A DNA stretch of 64,000 bases from Streptomyces daqingensis (GCF_014645895.1 NZ_BMMP01000008.1:62001-126000); one strand, 5' to 3'. Counted from the stretch's first letter, positions 17,313 to 25,916 are shown. The notes: a model not told the origin generated them from the letters alone. Translations and numbers: made by a program.

Positions 17313-18203
17313 ATGACTTCCGCCACGCCGACCGTCGCGACAGCGGAGAACGCCACGGCCGAGGTGACCGTCCCGGAGGGACGGGCAGTTGAGGAGACCT
17401 CGGTCCAGCTGCCCACGATCGACGAGCCGGAGAACCTCGCCCCGGAGGACGCACGCCAGCTGTCGAAGACCCTCTTCGACAGGCTCAACGTGCTGGAGGA
17501 GGGGACGCACGAGTACCAGTACGTGCGCAACACCCTCATCGAGATCAACCTCACACTCGTCCGGTACTCCGCCCGCCGCTTCCGTTCGCGGGGCGACGAC
17601 ATGGAGGACATCGTGCAGGTCGGCACGATCGGCCTGATCAAGGCGATCGACCGCTTCGACCTGTCGCGCGAGGTGGAGTTCACGACCTTCGCCATCCCCT
17701 ACGTCGTCGGTGAGATCAAGCGCTTCTTCCGCGACACCACCTGGGACGTCCGGGTCCCGCGCCGTCTGCAGGAGATGCGGATGGACCTGGCGCGGGCCAA
17801 CGACAAGCTCACCGCCAAGCTGGGCCGGTCCCCCCGCGTGAGCGAACTGGCCGAACACCTCGGGGTGACCGAGGAGGAGGTCGTCGAGGGGCAGGTCGCC
17901 GCCAACGGCTACAACTCCTCCTCCCTCGACGCCACCGTCAACGACGAGGAGGGCGAGGCCTCGCTGGCCGACGTCCTGGGCGAACGCGACGGCGCCATGG
18001 ACCTCGTCGAGGACTTCCACGCGCTCAAGCCGCTGCTCGCCCAACTCTCGGACCGGGACCGGAAGATCCTCGAGATGCGGTTCGGGGACGAGATGACGCA
18101 GGCGCAGATCGGCGAGCATCTCGGACTCTCGCAGATGCACGTGTCGCGGCTGCTCAGCCGCAGCCTCTCGGCACTCCGGGAAGGCATGCTCGCAGGCGGC
18201 TGA
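17313..18203 (+). CDS. SigB/SigF-family RNA polymerase sigma factor
   Basis: The product is 296 aa from ATG 17313; a longer frame from 16974 runs through promoter sequence and is not supported. An acidic N-terminal tail of about 45 aa precedes sigma region 2 (DDMEDIVQVGTIGLIKAIDRF), region 3 (GRSPRVSELAEHLG) and region 4 (LSDRDRKILEMRFGDEMTQAQIGEHLGLSQMHVSRLLSRSL). This is the group 3 stress/sporulation class. The anti-sigma kinase and STAS antagonist lie divergently upstream, making a partner-switch module. The strong intrinsic terminator at 18214 makes it monocistronic. I do not assign a specific Streptomyces sigma letter. Confidence 0.9.
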   Translation: MTSATPTVATAENATAEVTVPEGRAVEETSVQLPTIDEPENLAPEDARQLSKTLFDRLNVLEEGTHEYQYVRNTLIEINLTLVRYSARRFRSRGDDMEDIVQVGTIGLIKAIDRFDLSREVEFTTFAIPYVVGEIKRFFRDTTWDVRVPRRLQEMRMDLARANDKLTAKLGRSPRVSELAEHLGVTEEEVVEGQVAANGYNSSSLDATVNDEEGEASLADVLGERDGAMDLVEDFHALKPLLAQLSDRDRKILEMRFGDEMTQAQIGEHLGLSQMHVSRLLSRSLSALREGMLAGG

Positions 18204-18213
18204 GCATCGCCCG

Positions 18214-18239
18214 GCCCCGCTCCCCCGACGGAGCGGGGC
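18214..18239 (+). terminator. Terminator of the sigma gene
   Basis: GCCCCGCTCC (18214-18223) pairs with GGAGCGGGGC (18230-18239) around a 6-nt loop, 11 bases after the sigma stop codon. Confidence 0.75.
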
Positions 18240-18329
18240 TCAGCGCTGCCGCACCGCCGGCCGCAGCCGTGAGTCGGGGCAGCCGGGCAGCCGCGCCGGG
18301 CACCACGCACACGGAACACACAGAACACG

Positions 18330-18372
18330 GAAGGAGGCCCCGTGACGGCAGATCCGTCACGGGGCCTCCTTC
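18330..18372 (-). terminator. Terminator of the csbD gene
   Basis: Nineteen-base perfect arms (18330-18348 and 18354-18372) enclose a 5-nt loop. It lies 41 bases after the csbD stop on the minus strand and is followed there by a GTTCTGTGTGTT tract. Confidence 0.85.
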
Positions 18373-18412
18373 GCTGTGCTGGGGAACCCGTCCTGGACGG
18401 GGCCCGGCCCGG

Positions 18413-18586
18413 TCAGTGCCGGAAGGCGTCCTTCGCCTTCTCCGCCGCGTGCCGGGCGTCGCCCTTCGACTGCTCGGCACGGCCTTCGGCCTCGAGCCTC
18501 TCGTCACCGAGCGTGCGGCCCACGGTCTCCTTGACCTTCCCCTTGATCTGGTCGGCCTTGGCCTTGTTCTTCTTCTCCGCGCTCAC
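18413..18586 (-). CDS. CsbD-like general stress protein (57 aa)
   Basis: A 57-aa ORF from GTG 18586 to 18413 reads MSAEKKNKAKADQIKGKVKE and goes on to TVGRTLGDERLEAEGRAEQ, ending AEKAKDAFRH. This is the CsbD family: small, highly charged, helical proteins of general stress regulons, controlled by SigB in Bacillus. AAGGAGGAG sits ideally upstream of the GTG. A SigB-like promoter lies at 18632-18656 and a strong terminator follows, so it is a monocistron next to the stress sigma factor. The molecular role of CsbD is unknown. Confidence 0.9.
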   Translation of the reverse strand: MSAEKKNKAKADQIKGKVKETVGRTLGDERLEAEGRAEQSKGDARHAAEKAKDAFRH

Positions 18587-18631
18587 AGGTGACTCCTCCT
18601 TACGGGAGCTCTACTCCGACTCACCCACCGG

Positions 18632-18656
18632 GTGCCCGGCGTCCCCGGTGGAAAAC
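18632..18656 (-). promoter_or_regulatory. Candidate SigB-class promoter of csbD
   Basis: On the minus strand GTTT (18656-18653), 15 bases, then GGGCAC (18637-18632). This has one mismatch in the -10 element against GGGTAY. It predicts a leader of about 40 nt before GTG 18586 and fits stress control of csbD. Confidence 0.45.
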
Positions 18657-18706
18657 GTCGCGAGCCGGCCCTCGGAACCGCCGACGGCCGTGCTCCGAGG
18701 GCGAGT

Positions 18707-20134
18707 TCACCGCAGCGGGCAGTCCGCCAGCAGCTCGTCCGGCGAGGCGTCCCGGGGCCTTTCGACGGTACGGCTGGCCGGCGGCTGCTTCCCGTCCCCG
18801 ATCCAGTCCTCGAGCGCGGTGAACGCCGAGCGGTGGCAGGGCGTGAGCGGACGGAGCTCGTCGGGGAACTCGTCCGCCAGCGAGTCGACGTGGTTGCCGT
18901 CCTCGACGCGGTAGTAGCGGAAGAGCTTCTCCCGCCCGGCGTCGCGGACCATGCGGGCGTAGACGTCGGAGTCCTTCGCGATGGGCAGCAGCGTGTCGCG
19001 GGTGCCGTGCAGCGTGACGAGGGGCTTGCCGATCCTGCCCGTCAGCCCGGTCTTCGCGGCGGCGTCGTGGACGCCCGCCGGCCGGGAGCCGTAGTCGTAG
19101 TCGGCGTCGCAGGGCGGCCCGCCCGGTGTGCCGGGAGCGCAGAACGGGGTGCCTGCCTCCGTGCCGCCGTCGAAGAGGGGGTCGATCTCCTCGCGGTAGA
19201 TCCGCTGGGTGAGGTCCCAGTAGTTCTCGTAGAAGTACGGCCACAGGAACTCGGTGCCGCGCGGGAACCCCGCCTGGTGCATCTTCCGGCGGGCCTCGTC
19301 CGCGCCGTCCCCGCCCCGCGCGTAGGCCGGGTAGTGGCGCAGCGCGGGCGGCAGGAAGGTGAGGAGGTTCGGCCCTTTGCCGTCGGCCCGCCACAGTGTC
19401 CCTTCCCAGTCGACGCCGCCGTCGTAGAGCTCCGGGTGGTTCTCGAGCTGCCAGCGCACGAGGTAGCCGCCGTTCGACATGCCGGTGGCGAGAGTGCGGG
19501 CGGGCGGCCGCCGGTAGTGCCGCGCGACGGTCTCGCGCGCGGCGCGCGTGAGCTGGGTGACGCGCCGGTTCCACTCCACGACGGCGTCGCCGGGACGGCG
19601 GCCGTCGCGGTGGAAACCGACGCCGGTGTTGCCCTTGTCGGTCGCCGCGAAGGCGTAGCCCCGCTTCAGGGCCCAGTCGCCGATCGCCCGGTCGTTGGCG
19701 TACTGCTCGCGGTTGCCCGGCGAGCCCGTCACCACCAGGCCGCCGTTCCAGCGGGCGGGCAGCCGGAGCACGAACTGGGAGTCGTGGGCCCAGCCGTGGT
19801 TGGTGTTGGTGGTGGAGGAGTCGGGGAAGTAGCCGTCGATCTGGAGTCCCGGCACCCCGCTCGGCGTGGGCAGCTTCGCGGGGGTGAGCCCGGCCCAGTC
19901 GGCGGGGTCGGTGTGGCCGCTTCCGACCGTCCCGGCTGTCGTCAACTCCGCCAGGCAGGCGGCCTGTTGGTGTGCCGCACCGGGTACGCGCGGGACGTCC
20001 GTGCGAGAGCAGCCGCGGTCGCCCTGCTGAGCGGCCGCGCCGGCCGGCGCGGGGAGGGAGAGCACCGCCAGGGTGAGGGCGGCGAGCGTGGCGAGGCGGT
20101 ACGGGCGTCGTGCGCTGCTGTGGGCCCGTGTCAT
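18707..20134 (-). CDS. Secreted alpha/beta hydrolase (tannase/feruloyl-esterase or 3HB-oligomer hydrolase-like)
   Basis: The product is 475 aa from ATG 20134, with GGAGG eight bases upstream. A signal peptide (RRPYRLATLAALTLAVLSLP...GAAA) is followed by a large alpha/beta hydrolase. The nucleophile elbow is GMSNGG, a catalytic Asp candidate lies in VTLHGTRDTLLPI, and a His in EDGNHVDSL. Several cysteines (GCSRTD, FCAPG, PPCDAD, LTPCH, LADCP) suggest extracellular disulfides. Large secreted esterases of this shape act on polyphenol esters or hydroxybutyrate oligomers; sequence alone does not settle which. Long antisense and extended frames over it are shadows. Confidence 0.75.
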   Translation of the reverse strand: MTRAHSSARRPYRLATLAALTLAVLSLPAPAGAAAQQGDRGCSRTDVPRVPGAAHQQAACLAELTTAGTVGSGHTDPADWAGLTPAKLPTPSGVPGLQIDGYFPDSSTTNTNHGWAHDSQFVLRLPARWNGGLVVTGSPGNREQYANDRAIGDWALKRGYAFAATDKGNTGVGFHRDGRRPGDAVVEWNRRVTQLTRAARETVARHYRRPPARTLATGMSNGGYLVRWQLENHPELYDGGVDWEGTLWRADGKGPNLLTFLPPALRHYPAYARGGDGADEARRKMHQAGFPRGTEFLWPYFYENYWDLTQRIYREEIDPLFDGGTEAGTPFCAPGTPGGPPCDADYDYGSRPAGVHDAAAKTGLTGRIGKPLVTLHGTRDTLLPIAKDSDVYARMVRDAGREKLFRYYRVEDGNHVDSLADEFPDELRPLTPCHRSAFTALEDWIGDGKQPPASRTVERPRDASPDELLADCPLR

Positions 20135-20481
20135 CCGGGAGCCTCCGTGGCGGGGTCGAGGGTCGGGAGAGGACAGACGCGACTGACCCCGCGCAGTGCG
20201 ACGCGCAGGGTGAGGGCAGGCTACGAGCGCCGGTGCCCTCCCCACACGTCGCCGTCCGACACCTTCGGCGCCGCGGGCATGGTGCCGAGCGACATGGTCC
20301 GGAGGCAGCCCGGTGCCGCCCGGTGCCCCCACGGCACCGGCTCCGTTCCCGCGGGCGCCCCTCGGCTGGCACCCCCCGCCGCACACACATCCCTCCGCAC
20401 GCGTACGGAGCCCGCGCGCCGCACTGGCGCACGGGCTCCGCGGGGGCGGCCGCTCAGGACGGGGCCCGCCGGGCGCCGTCT
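20135..20481. other. Intergenic region
   Basis: This stretch separates the hydrolase from the sigma gene, both on the minus strand. It carries the sigma gene terminator (20408-20439) and presumably the hydrolase promoter. A minus-strand frame of 67 codons at 20221-20424 exists but resembles no family, and I do not call it. Confidence 0.4.
20408..20439 (-). terminator. Terminator of the second sigma gene
   Basis: GGAGCCCG-GCGCC on the left arm (20408-20420) pairs with GGCGC-CGGGCTCC on the right (20426-20439), interrupted by one unpaired base. It lies 43 bases past the stop at 20482. Confidence 0.65.
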
Positions 20482-21330
20482 CTAGACCGTCATCGGGGTC
20501 CGCTCGGCCGAGGACGACTCGTGGGCCCGCGCCACCTCCGCCTCCACCTCCCGGTGCAGCCGCTCGCAGGTGCGGCTGATGAGGCGCGAGACGTGCATCT
20601 GGGAGATGCCGAGCTGCTCGGCGATGCTGCTCTGGGTCATGTCGCAGAAGAAGCGCAGGTAGAGGATGTAGCGCTCCCGCTCGGGGAGGTTCCGCAGCTG
20701 CGGCTTGACGGCTTCCCGGTACGTGACGCGGTCGAAGCCCGGCTCGGTGGCGCCGAGGGTGTCGAGAAGGGAGTAGCCGTCCTCGTTCTTGGACAGCTCG
20801 GCGTCCAGCGACAGAGCGCTGTAGCTCTCCAGCGCCTCCATGCCGACGACGACGTCCTCCTGGCTCAGCCCGCTGTGCTCGGCGATCTGCGCGACCGTGG
20901 GCGAGCGGTCGTCGAGGGTGACGCCCAGCTCCCGGCTGCTGGCCCGGACCCGGTTGCGCAGCTCCTGCACCCGGCGCGGGACGTGCAGGTCCCACATGTA
21001 GTCGCGGAAGTGACGCTTGATCTCGCCCACGATCGTGGGCACGGCGAAGCTCTCGAAGGCGCAGCCGCGCGCCGGATCGTAGCGGGCCACGGCCTTGACC
21101 AGGCCGAGCGCGGCGACCTGCTGCAGGTCCTCGAGGTTCTCACCGCGGTTGCGGAAGCGCTGGGCGAGCCTGTCGGCCATGGGCATCCAGGCGCGCACGA
21201 CCTCCTGGCGCAGCGCCTCCTTCTCGGGCCCGTCGGGCAGTGACGTGATGCGCTCGAAGTGGGCCGCGGTGTCGGGTGCATCGTCATGCGGGTGGCGTGC
21301 GTGCTTCGCACGGAAACGAACGGCTGACAT
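20482..21330 (-). CDS. Second SigB/SigF-family sigma factor
   Basis: The product is 282 aa from ATG 21330; upstream codons in the same frame are non-coding. Region 2 is ENLEDLQQVAALGLVKAVARYD with FESFAVPTIVGEIKRHFRD. Region 3 contains SPTVAQIAEHSGLSQEDV. Region 4 is LPERERYILYLRFFCDMTQSSIAEQLGISQMHVSRLISRTCERL. The C-terminal tail is Glu/Ala/Ser-rich. It belongs to the same group 3 class as the sigma at 17313 but is clearly divergent. No anti-sigma gene sits next to it, so control may be by partners elsewhere or by the module at 16.1-17.0 kb. Confidence 0.9.
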   Translation of the reverse strand: MSAVRFRAKHARHPHDDAPDTAAHFERITSLPDGPEKEALRQEVVRAWMPMADRLAQRFRNRGENLEDLQQVAALGLVKAVARYDPARGCAFESFAVPTIVGEIKRHFRDYMWDLHVPRRVQELRNRVRASSRELGVTLDDRSPTVAQIAEHSGLSQEDVVVGMEALESYSALSLDAELSKNEDGYSLLDTLGATEPGFDRVTYREAVKPQLRNLPERERYILYLRFFCDMTQSSIAEQLGISQMHVSRLISRTCERLHREVEAEVARAHESSSAERTPMTV

Positions 21331-21542
21331 GACCTGCTGCCTCCCGGTGCACGGTGATCTTGGGTAGCGCATCACCACGGGAGTCGACACAGCGATCAAG
21401 CGCGGCGGCGCCGACCGCCCTCCCGCAGCTGTGCCTACTGGCCGAAGCACAGGATGCTCAAAAGCACCCAAAGAGTATGGAAATCGTCTGTTACTCCCGA
21501 TCCCCTTCAAACTACGTCGATGAGGAGCGAAGTGCCACACGT

Positions 21543-21575
21543 AGGCCCCGGTACGCAGTGATGCGTCCGGGGCCT
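21543..21575 (-). terminator. Terminator of the ferritin-like gene
   Basis: AGGCCCCGG (21543-21551) pairs with CCGGGGCCT (21567-21575), and an inner ACGCA/TGCGT stem leaves a GTGA tetraloop. It lies 50 bases after the stop at 21625. Confidence 0.8.
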
Positions 21576-21624
21576 CTGGTGCAAGCCGCTCTGAGCGCCG
21601 CCGAGTTGGCGGCCGGCGGCCGGT

Positions 21625-22743
21625 TCAGGTCTCCGATTCCACCCGCTTGCCCTGGGCAATCGCCTCATCGACCTCGGCGGTCCGCTCGGCCTCCTCCGCG
21701 GCGAAGCGCTCCGCGTCGAGCTTCTCCGCGATCTCCTCGTCCTGCGCCATCAGCAGGTCGAGGTTCTGGTCTCCCATCTCGAAGACGCCCATGTCCACGT
21801 ACGCCCGCTGCAGCCGCTCGCCCCACAGCCCGATGTCGCGCACGCAGGGCACGATGCGGCTGAAGAGGAGCCGCCGGAAGAGCTTGAGGAAGTCCGACTG
21901 CTCGCTGAAGGTCTCTGCCTCCGCCTGCGGCACGCCGAAGTTCTCCAGCACCTCCACGCCCTTGAGGCGGTCCCGCATCAGGTAGCAGCCCTCGATGACG
22001 AAATCCTCCCGCTCCCGCAGCTCGGCCTCGGTGAGCTGCTTGTAGTAGTCCCGCAGCGCCATGCGCCCGAAGGCGACGTGCCGGGCCTCGTCCTGCATGA
22101 CGTAGGCGAGGATCTGCTTGGGGAGCGGCTTGGTCGTGGTGTCGCGGATCATGCCGAAGGCGGCGAGGGCCAGTCCCTCGATGAGGACCTGCATGCCGAG
22201 GTAGGGCATGTCCCAGCGGGAGTCGCGGAGGGTGTCGCCCAGCAGCGCCTGCAGGTTGTCGTTGATCGGGTAGACCATCCCGACCTTCTCGTGCAGGAAG
22301 CGCCCGTAGATCTCCGCGTGCCGGGCCTCGTCCATGGTCTGCGTCGCGGAGTAGAACTTCGCGTCCAGGTCGGGAACGGACTCGACGATCCTCGCGGCGC
22401 AGACCATGGCCCCCTGCTCGCCGTGGAGGAACTGGCTGAACTGCCAGGACGCGTAGTGCTGCCGCAGGTCGGCGCGTTCCGCGTCGTTCATCTTGTCCCA
22501 GTAGGACGTGCCGTAGAGCGCGATCGCCTCGTCCGGGGTGCCGAGCGGGTCCTTGGGGTCGACCTCGAGGTCCCAGTCGATGCGCCGCTGCCCGTCCCAC
22601 TGCTTGTCCTTGCCCTTCTGGTAGAGGGCGAGGAGGCGGTCACGGCCGTCGTCGTAGTCCCAGCTGAATCTGGCGGACCCCGAGGCGGGCACCTCCCAGT
22701 CCTCGGCTCCGGGGCTGCGTACGTAGAGGTCGTGCGTGGACAT
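21625..22743 (-). CDS. Ferritin-like diiron protein (R2-like)
   Basis: The product is 372 aa from ATG 22743, with GGAGGAGG upstream. Carboxylate-bridged diiron ligands are all visible: Glu109 (HGEQ), Glu139 and His142 (DEARH), Glu189 (VLIEG), Glu219 and His222 (second DEARH). This matches the ribonucleotide-reductase-R2-like/ferritin-like oxygenase fold. The C-terminal 40 residues are acidic and helical. The gene is divergent from the AurF-like gene, 221 bases away, and may share control with it. The substrate is unknown; ribonucleotide reduction is unlikely because no large subunit is nearby. Confidence 0.85.
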   Translation of the reverse strand: MSTHDLYVRSPGAEDWEVPASGSARFSWDYDDGRDRLLALYQKGKDKQWDGQRRIDWDLEVDPKDPLGTPDEAIALYGTSYWDKMNDAERADLRQHYASWQFSQFLHGEQGAMVCAARIVESVPDLDAKFYSATQTMDEARHAEIYGRFLHEKVGMVYPINDNLQALLGDTLRDSRWDMPYLGMQVLIEGLALAAFGMIRDTTTKPLPKQILAYVMQDEARHVAFGRMALRDYYKQLTEAELREREDFVIEGCYLMRDRLKGVEVLENFGVPQAEAETFSEQSDFLKLFRRLLFSRIVPCVRDIGLWGERLQRAYVDMGVFEMGDQNLDLLMAQDEEIAEKLDAERFAAEEAERTAEVDEAIAQGKRVESET

Positions 22744-22964
22744 GGACGCCTCCTCCTGCCGACAGGCGGGTCCGGGGGCCCATGGCCCCTCGGGCACGGT
22801 CTTCGCAGGCTCACACGCGGGTTACCGCCGGGTCAACAAAGACGGCGCAATGTACGCACAGGGGGATGCAATGACGCACGGGGGATTGACTGGCTTACTG
22901 ACAAGCAGTCTCATAAGAGGACGGCTGACGTAACCTTCGGTAACCCGATGAAGAGGTGCCCCGC
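22744..22964. promoter_or_regulatory. Divergent promoter region of two diiron oxygenases
   Basis: A 9-bp sequence occurs in opposite orientation near each gene: CGGGTTACC at 22818-22826 and GGTAACCCG at 22939-22947; a further GTAACC lies at 22930-22935. Plus-strand TTGACT (22886-22891) and TCATAA (22911-22916), 19 bases apart, form a possible promoter. The repeated GTAACC element is a candidate site for the TetR protein encoded at 24023. Confidence 0.4.
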
Positions 22965-23918
22965 ATGACGATCACTCCAGAGACGGCCGCCGGCGAGCAC
23001 GCGCCGGAGGCGCTCCGGGACGCCCTCGGCCTGCTCAAGGACCGCGAGCAGGTCGCGGAGCGCCTGCTCAGCTCGTCCAAGAAGCACTCGTTCGATCCCG
23101 ACACCGAACTGGACTGGGACGCCCCGCTCGAAGAAGGCAAGTGGTTCTGGCCGCCGGAGCTCGTCTCGCTCTACGGGACCCCCATGTGGAAGCGGATGTC
23201 CGAGGAACAGCGCCTGGACCTCTCCCGGCACGAGGCCGCCTCGCTGGCCTCGCTCGGCATCTGGTTCGAGATCATCCTCATGCAGCTCCTCGTCCGCCAC
23301 ATCTACGACAAGTCGCTGACCAGCAACCACGTGCGGTACGCGCTGACGGAGATAGAGGACGAGTGCCGCCACTCCAAGATGTTCGCCCGCCTGATCGGCA
23401 AGAGCGGCGCCCCCGCCTACCGCGTCTCCCGCCTCCACCACAATCTGGCCCGGCTGCTGAAGACGGTCTCGACGACCCCCGGCTCCTTCACCGCCACGCT
23501 CCTCGGCGAGGAGATCCTCGACTGGATGCAGCGGCTCACCTTCCCCGACGAGCGCATCCAGCCGCTCGTCCGCGGCGTCACCCGCATCCACGTGGTCGAA
23601 GAGGCGCGGCACGTCCGGTACGCGCGTGAGGAACTGCGCCGTCAGATGGTCCAGTGCCCGCGCTGGGAGGCGGAGCTGACGCGCATCAGCTCGGGCGAGG
23701 CCGCCCGCGTCTTCTCCCTCTCCTTCATCAACCCCGAGGTCTACACCAACGTCGGCCTGGACAAGCGGGAAGCGCTCGCGCAGGTCAAGGCCAGCGGCCA
23801 CCGCCGCGAGGTCATGCAGACCGGCGCCCGCAGGCTCACCGACTTCCTCGACGAGATCGGCATCATGCGGGGCGTCGGACGCAGGCTGTGGGTCAGCTCC
23901 GGGCTCCTCGCCAAGTAG
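22965..23918 (+). CDS. AurF-like diiron N-oxygenase
   Basis: The product is 317 aa from ATG 22965, with GAGG eight bases upstream. It carries the full seven-ligand AurF pattern: Glu102, Glu133 and His136 (ECRH), Glu182 or Glu183, His209, Glu213 and His216 (EEARH). AurF and relatives oxidise aryl-amines to nitro groups or hydroxylate other substrates with a diiron-peroxo intermediate. No aminobenzoate or antibiotic cluster surrounds it. Its partners are the divergent ferritin-like protein and the following TetR gene. A strong terminator follows at 23926. Confidence 0.85.
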   Translation: MTITPETAAGEHAPEALRDALGLLKDREQVAERLLSSSKKHSFDPDTELDWDAPLEEGKWFWPPELVSLYGTPMWKRMSEEQRLDLSRHEAASLASLGIWFEIILMQLLVRHIYDKSLTSNHVRYALTEIEDECRHSKMFARLIGKSGAPAYRVSRLHHNLARLLKTVSTTPGSFTATLLGEEILDWMQRLTFPDERIQPLVRGVTRIHVVEEARHVRYAREELRRQMVQCPRWEAELTRISSGEAARVFSLSFINPEVYTNVGLDKREALAQVKASGHRREVMQTGARRLTDFLDEIGIMRGVGRRLWVSSGLLAK

Positions 23919-23925
23919 GCGCGGC

Positions 23926-23962
23926 GGCCCCCGGAGCCGTTCCCCCGTCCGCTCCGGGGGCC
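23926..23962 (+). terminator. Terminator of the AurF-like gene
   Basis: GGCCCCCGGAGC (23926-23937) pairs with GCTCCGGGGGCC (23951-23962) around a 13-nt loop, eight bases after the stop. Confidence 0.75.
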
Positions 23963-24022
23963 GTCCCGCCGTCCCGTCCGGCCCCCGGCCCCCGCCCGCG
24001 CGGCGGCGGTTACGCTCGTTGG

Positions 24023-24859
24023 ATGAGCAGCAGCGGCACCGCCCCGGCGTATCGCAGACTCACCGTCGACCAGCGGCGTTCGCAGCTGATCTCCACGGCC
24101 CTCGGCCTCTTCGCGCACAATCCGCCCGAGGACGTCTCGCTCGACGACGTCGCGGCCCGCGCCGGCGTCTCGCGGCCGCTGGTCTACCGCTACTTCCCGG
24201 GCGGCAAGCAGCAGCTCTACGAGGCGGCCCTGCGCAGCGCCGCCGACGAGCTGGAGCAGTGCTTCGCCGAGGAGCAGACGGGCCCTCTCACGAGCCGCCT
24301 CACCCGCGCCCTGGACCGCTACCTCGCCTTCGTCGACGAGCACGACGCGGGCTTCATGGCGCTGCTGCAGGGCGGCAGCGTCGTACAGACCTCCCGCACC
24401 CACGCGATCGTCGACGAGGTGCGGCGTACCGCGGCGGACCAGATCCTCTTCCACCTCGGCTTCCGCTCGGAGGAGCCCGCCCCGGGCGGCACCGGCACGG
24501 CGGGCCCGGGAGCCGGCGCCCCGGACGCGGACCAGCCGAACCCCCGGCCGGAACCGGGCGCTCCCGCCCCCGGCCGCCCCGCGGGTTCCCGGCTGCGCAT
24601 GACGGTGAGCACCTGGATCACCGTCGTCGAGGCCGCGTCGCTGATCTGGCTGGACGAGGGCAAGCAGCCGCCCGTCGACGAGCTCCGCGACTGGCTCCTG
24701 GACCACTTCGTCGCCCTGCTGATGGCCTCCGCCACCCGCGACGCCGAGACCGCGGGCATCGTTCGGCGCGCCCTGGACCTGGAGGAACGCGACGGCCCCG
24801 TCGGGGAGTTGGCACGCCGCATGCTGCCCGTGGTCACCGACAAGGCGCACCTGCTGTGA
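24023..24859 (+). CDS. TetR-family regulator
   Basis: The product is 278 aa from ATG 24023. The helix-turn-helix VSLDDVAARAGVSRPLVYRYFPGGKQQLYEAAL lies near residues 32-64. The C-terminal ligand domain carries a Pro/Gly/Ala-rich insert of about 45 residues (PAPGGTGTAGPGAG...), which makes it longer than most TetR proteins. The start has no clear ribosome-binding site, but TACGCT lies about six bases upstream, which suggests a leaderless transcript. It is a good candidate regulator for the diiron pair. Confidence 0.82.
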   Translation: MSSSGTAPAYRRLTVDQRRSQLISTALGLFAHNPPEDVSLDDVAARAGVSRPLVYRYFPGGKQQLYEAALRSAADELEQCFAEEQTGPLTSRLTRALDRYLAFVDEHDAGFMALLQGGSVVQTSRTHAIVDEVRRTAADQILFHLGFRSEEPAPGGTGTAGPGAGAPDADQPNPRPEPGAPAPGRPAGSRLRMTVSTWITVVEAASLIWLDEGKQPPVDELRDWLLDHFVALLMASATRDAETAGIVRRALDLEERDGPVGELARRMLPVVTDKAHLL

Positions 24860-24898
24860 CCCGGGGGCCCGGCCGCCGGCCGGAACGAGCCCCCGCCG

Positions 24899-24932
24899 TC
24901 AACTTAAAGCGAGCTTGAAGCCCGCGTAGGCT
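24899..24932 (+). promoter_or_regulatory. Promoter/operator region of soxR
   Basis: TAGGCT (24927-24932) lies six bases before the ATG, consistent with leaderless transcription. Upstream, TCAACTTAAAGCGAGCTTGA (24899-24918) has TCAA/TTGA ends but is only partly symmetric. It may be a degenerate SoxR box. Confidence 0.3.
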
Positions 24933-24938
24933 GGCCCC

Positions 24939-25415
24939 ATGTCCACCCATCTGTCCTGGCAGGCCAAGGAGGCGACCGTCGGCGAACTCGCCGAGCGGGC
25001 AGGCGTGGCGACGTCCGCGCTGCGCTTCTACGAGCGAGAGGGCCTGATCCACAGCCGCCGCACCTCCGGCAACCAGCGCCGCTACAGCCGTGACACCCTC
25101 CGCCGCGTCGCGTTCATCCGCGCGTCCCAGCGGCTGGGCATGCCCCTGGCCGCGATCCGCTCCGCGCTCGCCCTGCTCCCCGACAACCGCACGCCCACCC
25201 GGGAGGACTGGGCGCGGGTCTCGGAGTGCTGGCGGGAGGACCTCAACCAGCGCATCAAGCTGATGACGCAGCTGCGCGACCACCTCACCGAGTGCATCGG
25301 CTGCGGCTGCCTCTCGCTGAGCCACTGCGCGCTGGCGAACCCCTACGACAAGCTCGGCGAGGAAGGCCCCGGCGCGCGATCGCTGGCACGCCCCCGCTGC
25401 GACGGCGACGACTGA
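24939..25415 (+). CDS. soxR: Redox-sensing transcriptional activator SoxR
   Basis: The product is 158 aa. A MerR-type helix-turn-helix ([24 protein letters not shown]) and dimerisation helix lead to the [2Fe-2S] motif C119-x2-C122-x-C124-x5-C130 ([12 protein letters not shown]), which defines SoxR. In streptomycetes SoxR responds to redox-active compounds such as the organism's own quinone antibiotics rather than to superoxide. The start is ATG 24939. No SoxS gene is present, as expected. The small gene 14 bases downstream may be cotranscribed. Confidence 0.93.
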   Translation: MSTHLSWQAKEATVGELAERAGVATSALRFYEREGLIHSRRTSGNQRRYSRDTLRRVAFIRASQRLGMPLAAIRSALALLPDNRTPTREDWARVSECWREDLNQRIKLMTQLRDHLTECIGCGCLSLSHCALANPYDKLGEEGPGARSLARPRCDGDD

Positions 25416-25429
25416 GAAGCGAGAGCACT

Positions 25430-25693
25430 GTGCGAAGCGAGGAGACGGTCTTCGTCGGCGGGCCCATGGACGGCCGCGTGCTGCCCGTACTGGTCGGCGC
25501 GAACGGACGGCCGCCGAAGACCTACGAGGTGCCGGTCCCCTCCACGGAGTCCGGCCCGGAGACGGTCCACGTGTACCGCCTCGAACCCGCCACCCACACG
25601 CCCCGTCTGCGGCTGCCGCGGGGCTGGCGCTACGTCCACGAACCCGGCGCACGCCCGCGCGGCAAGCTCAAGTGGCCCTGGAGCCGCACCTGA
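25430..25693 (+). CDS. Small hypothetical protein after soxR
   Basis: The product is 87 aa from GTG 25430. The sequence ([19 protein letters not shown]..., [11 protein letters not shown]) is basic and Pro-rich, with no signal or membrane segment. It begins 14 bases after soxR in the same direction, so it is probably cotranscribed. I recognise no domain. The short GGPMDGR motif recurs in small actinomycete and phage proteins of unknown role. Confidence 0.6.
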   Translation: MRSEETVFVGGPMDGRVLPVLVGANGRPPKTYEVPVPSTESGPETVHVYRLEPATHTPRLRLPRGWRYVHEPGARPRGKLKWPWSRT

Positions 25694-25916
25694 ACGCGCC
25701 GCGAGCACGGACGCGGCGGCGGCTTTCCGCCCTGACGGGCGGCGGTGGTGCGAGCGGGGCATCGGGTGCGGAGCCGGACCGGCCCGGCACTCCCCCCAGA
25801 AGGAACATCTGTGCGTTCGGTGACAATTTCCGGGCCTCACGTGAAGTTTGCGAAGAACTGCACAGCTTCTGTCCCGACTATCCCCTTGAACACGCTGTGC
25901 GCCTAGTCTGCTACGC

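Noticed and set aside
20221..20424. 67-codon minus-strand gene between the hydrolase and the second sigma gene
   Set aside because: No ribosome-binding site, no family likeness and overlap with the sigma gene terminator.
21625..22743. Ribonucleotide reductase small subunit
   Set aside because: Diiron ligands fit, but no large subunit is adjacent and the sequence belongs to a wider ferritin-like group.
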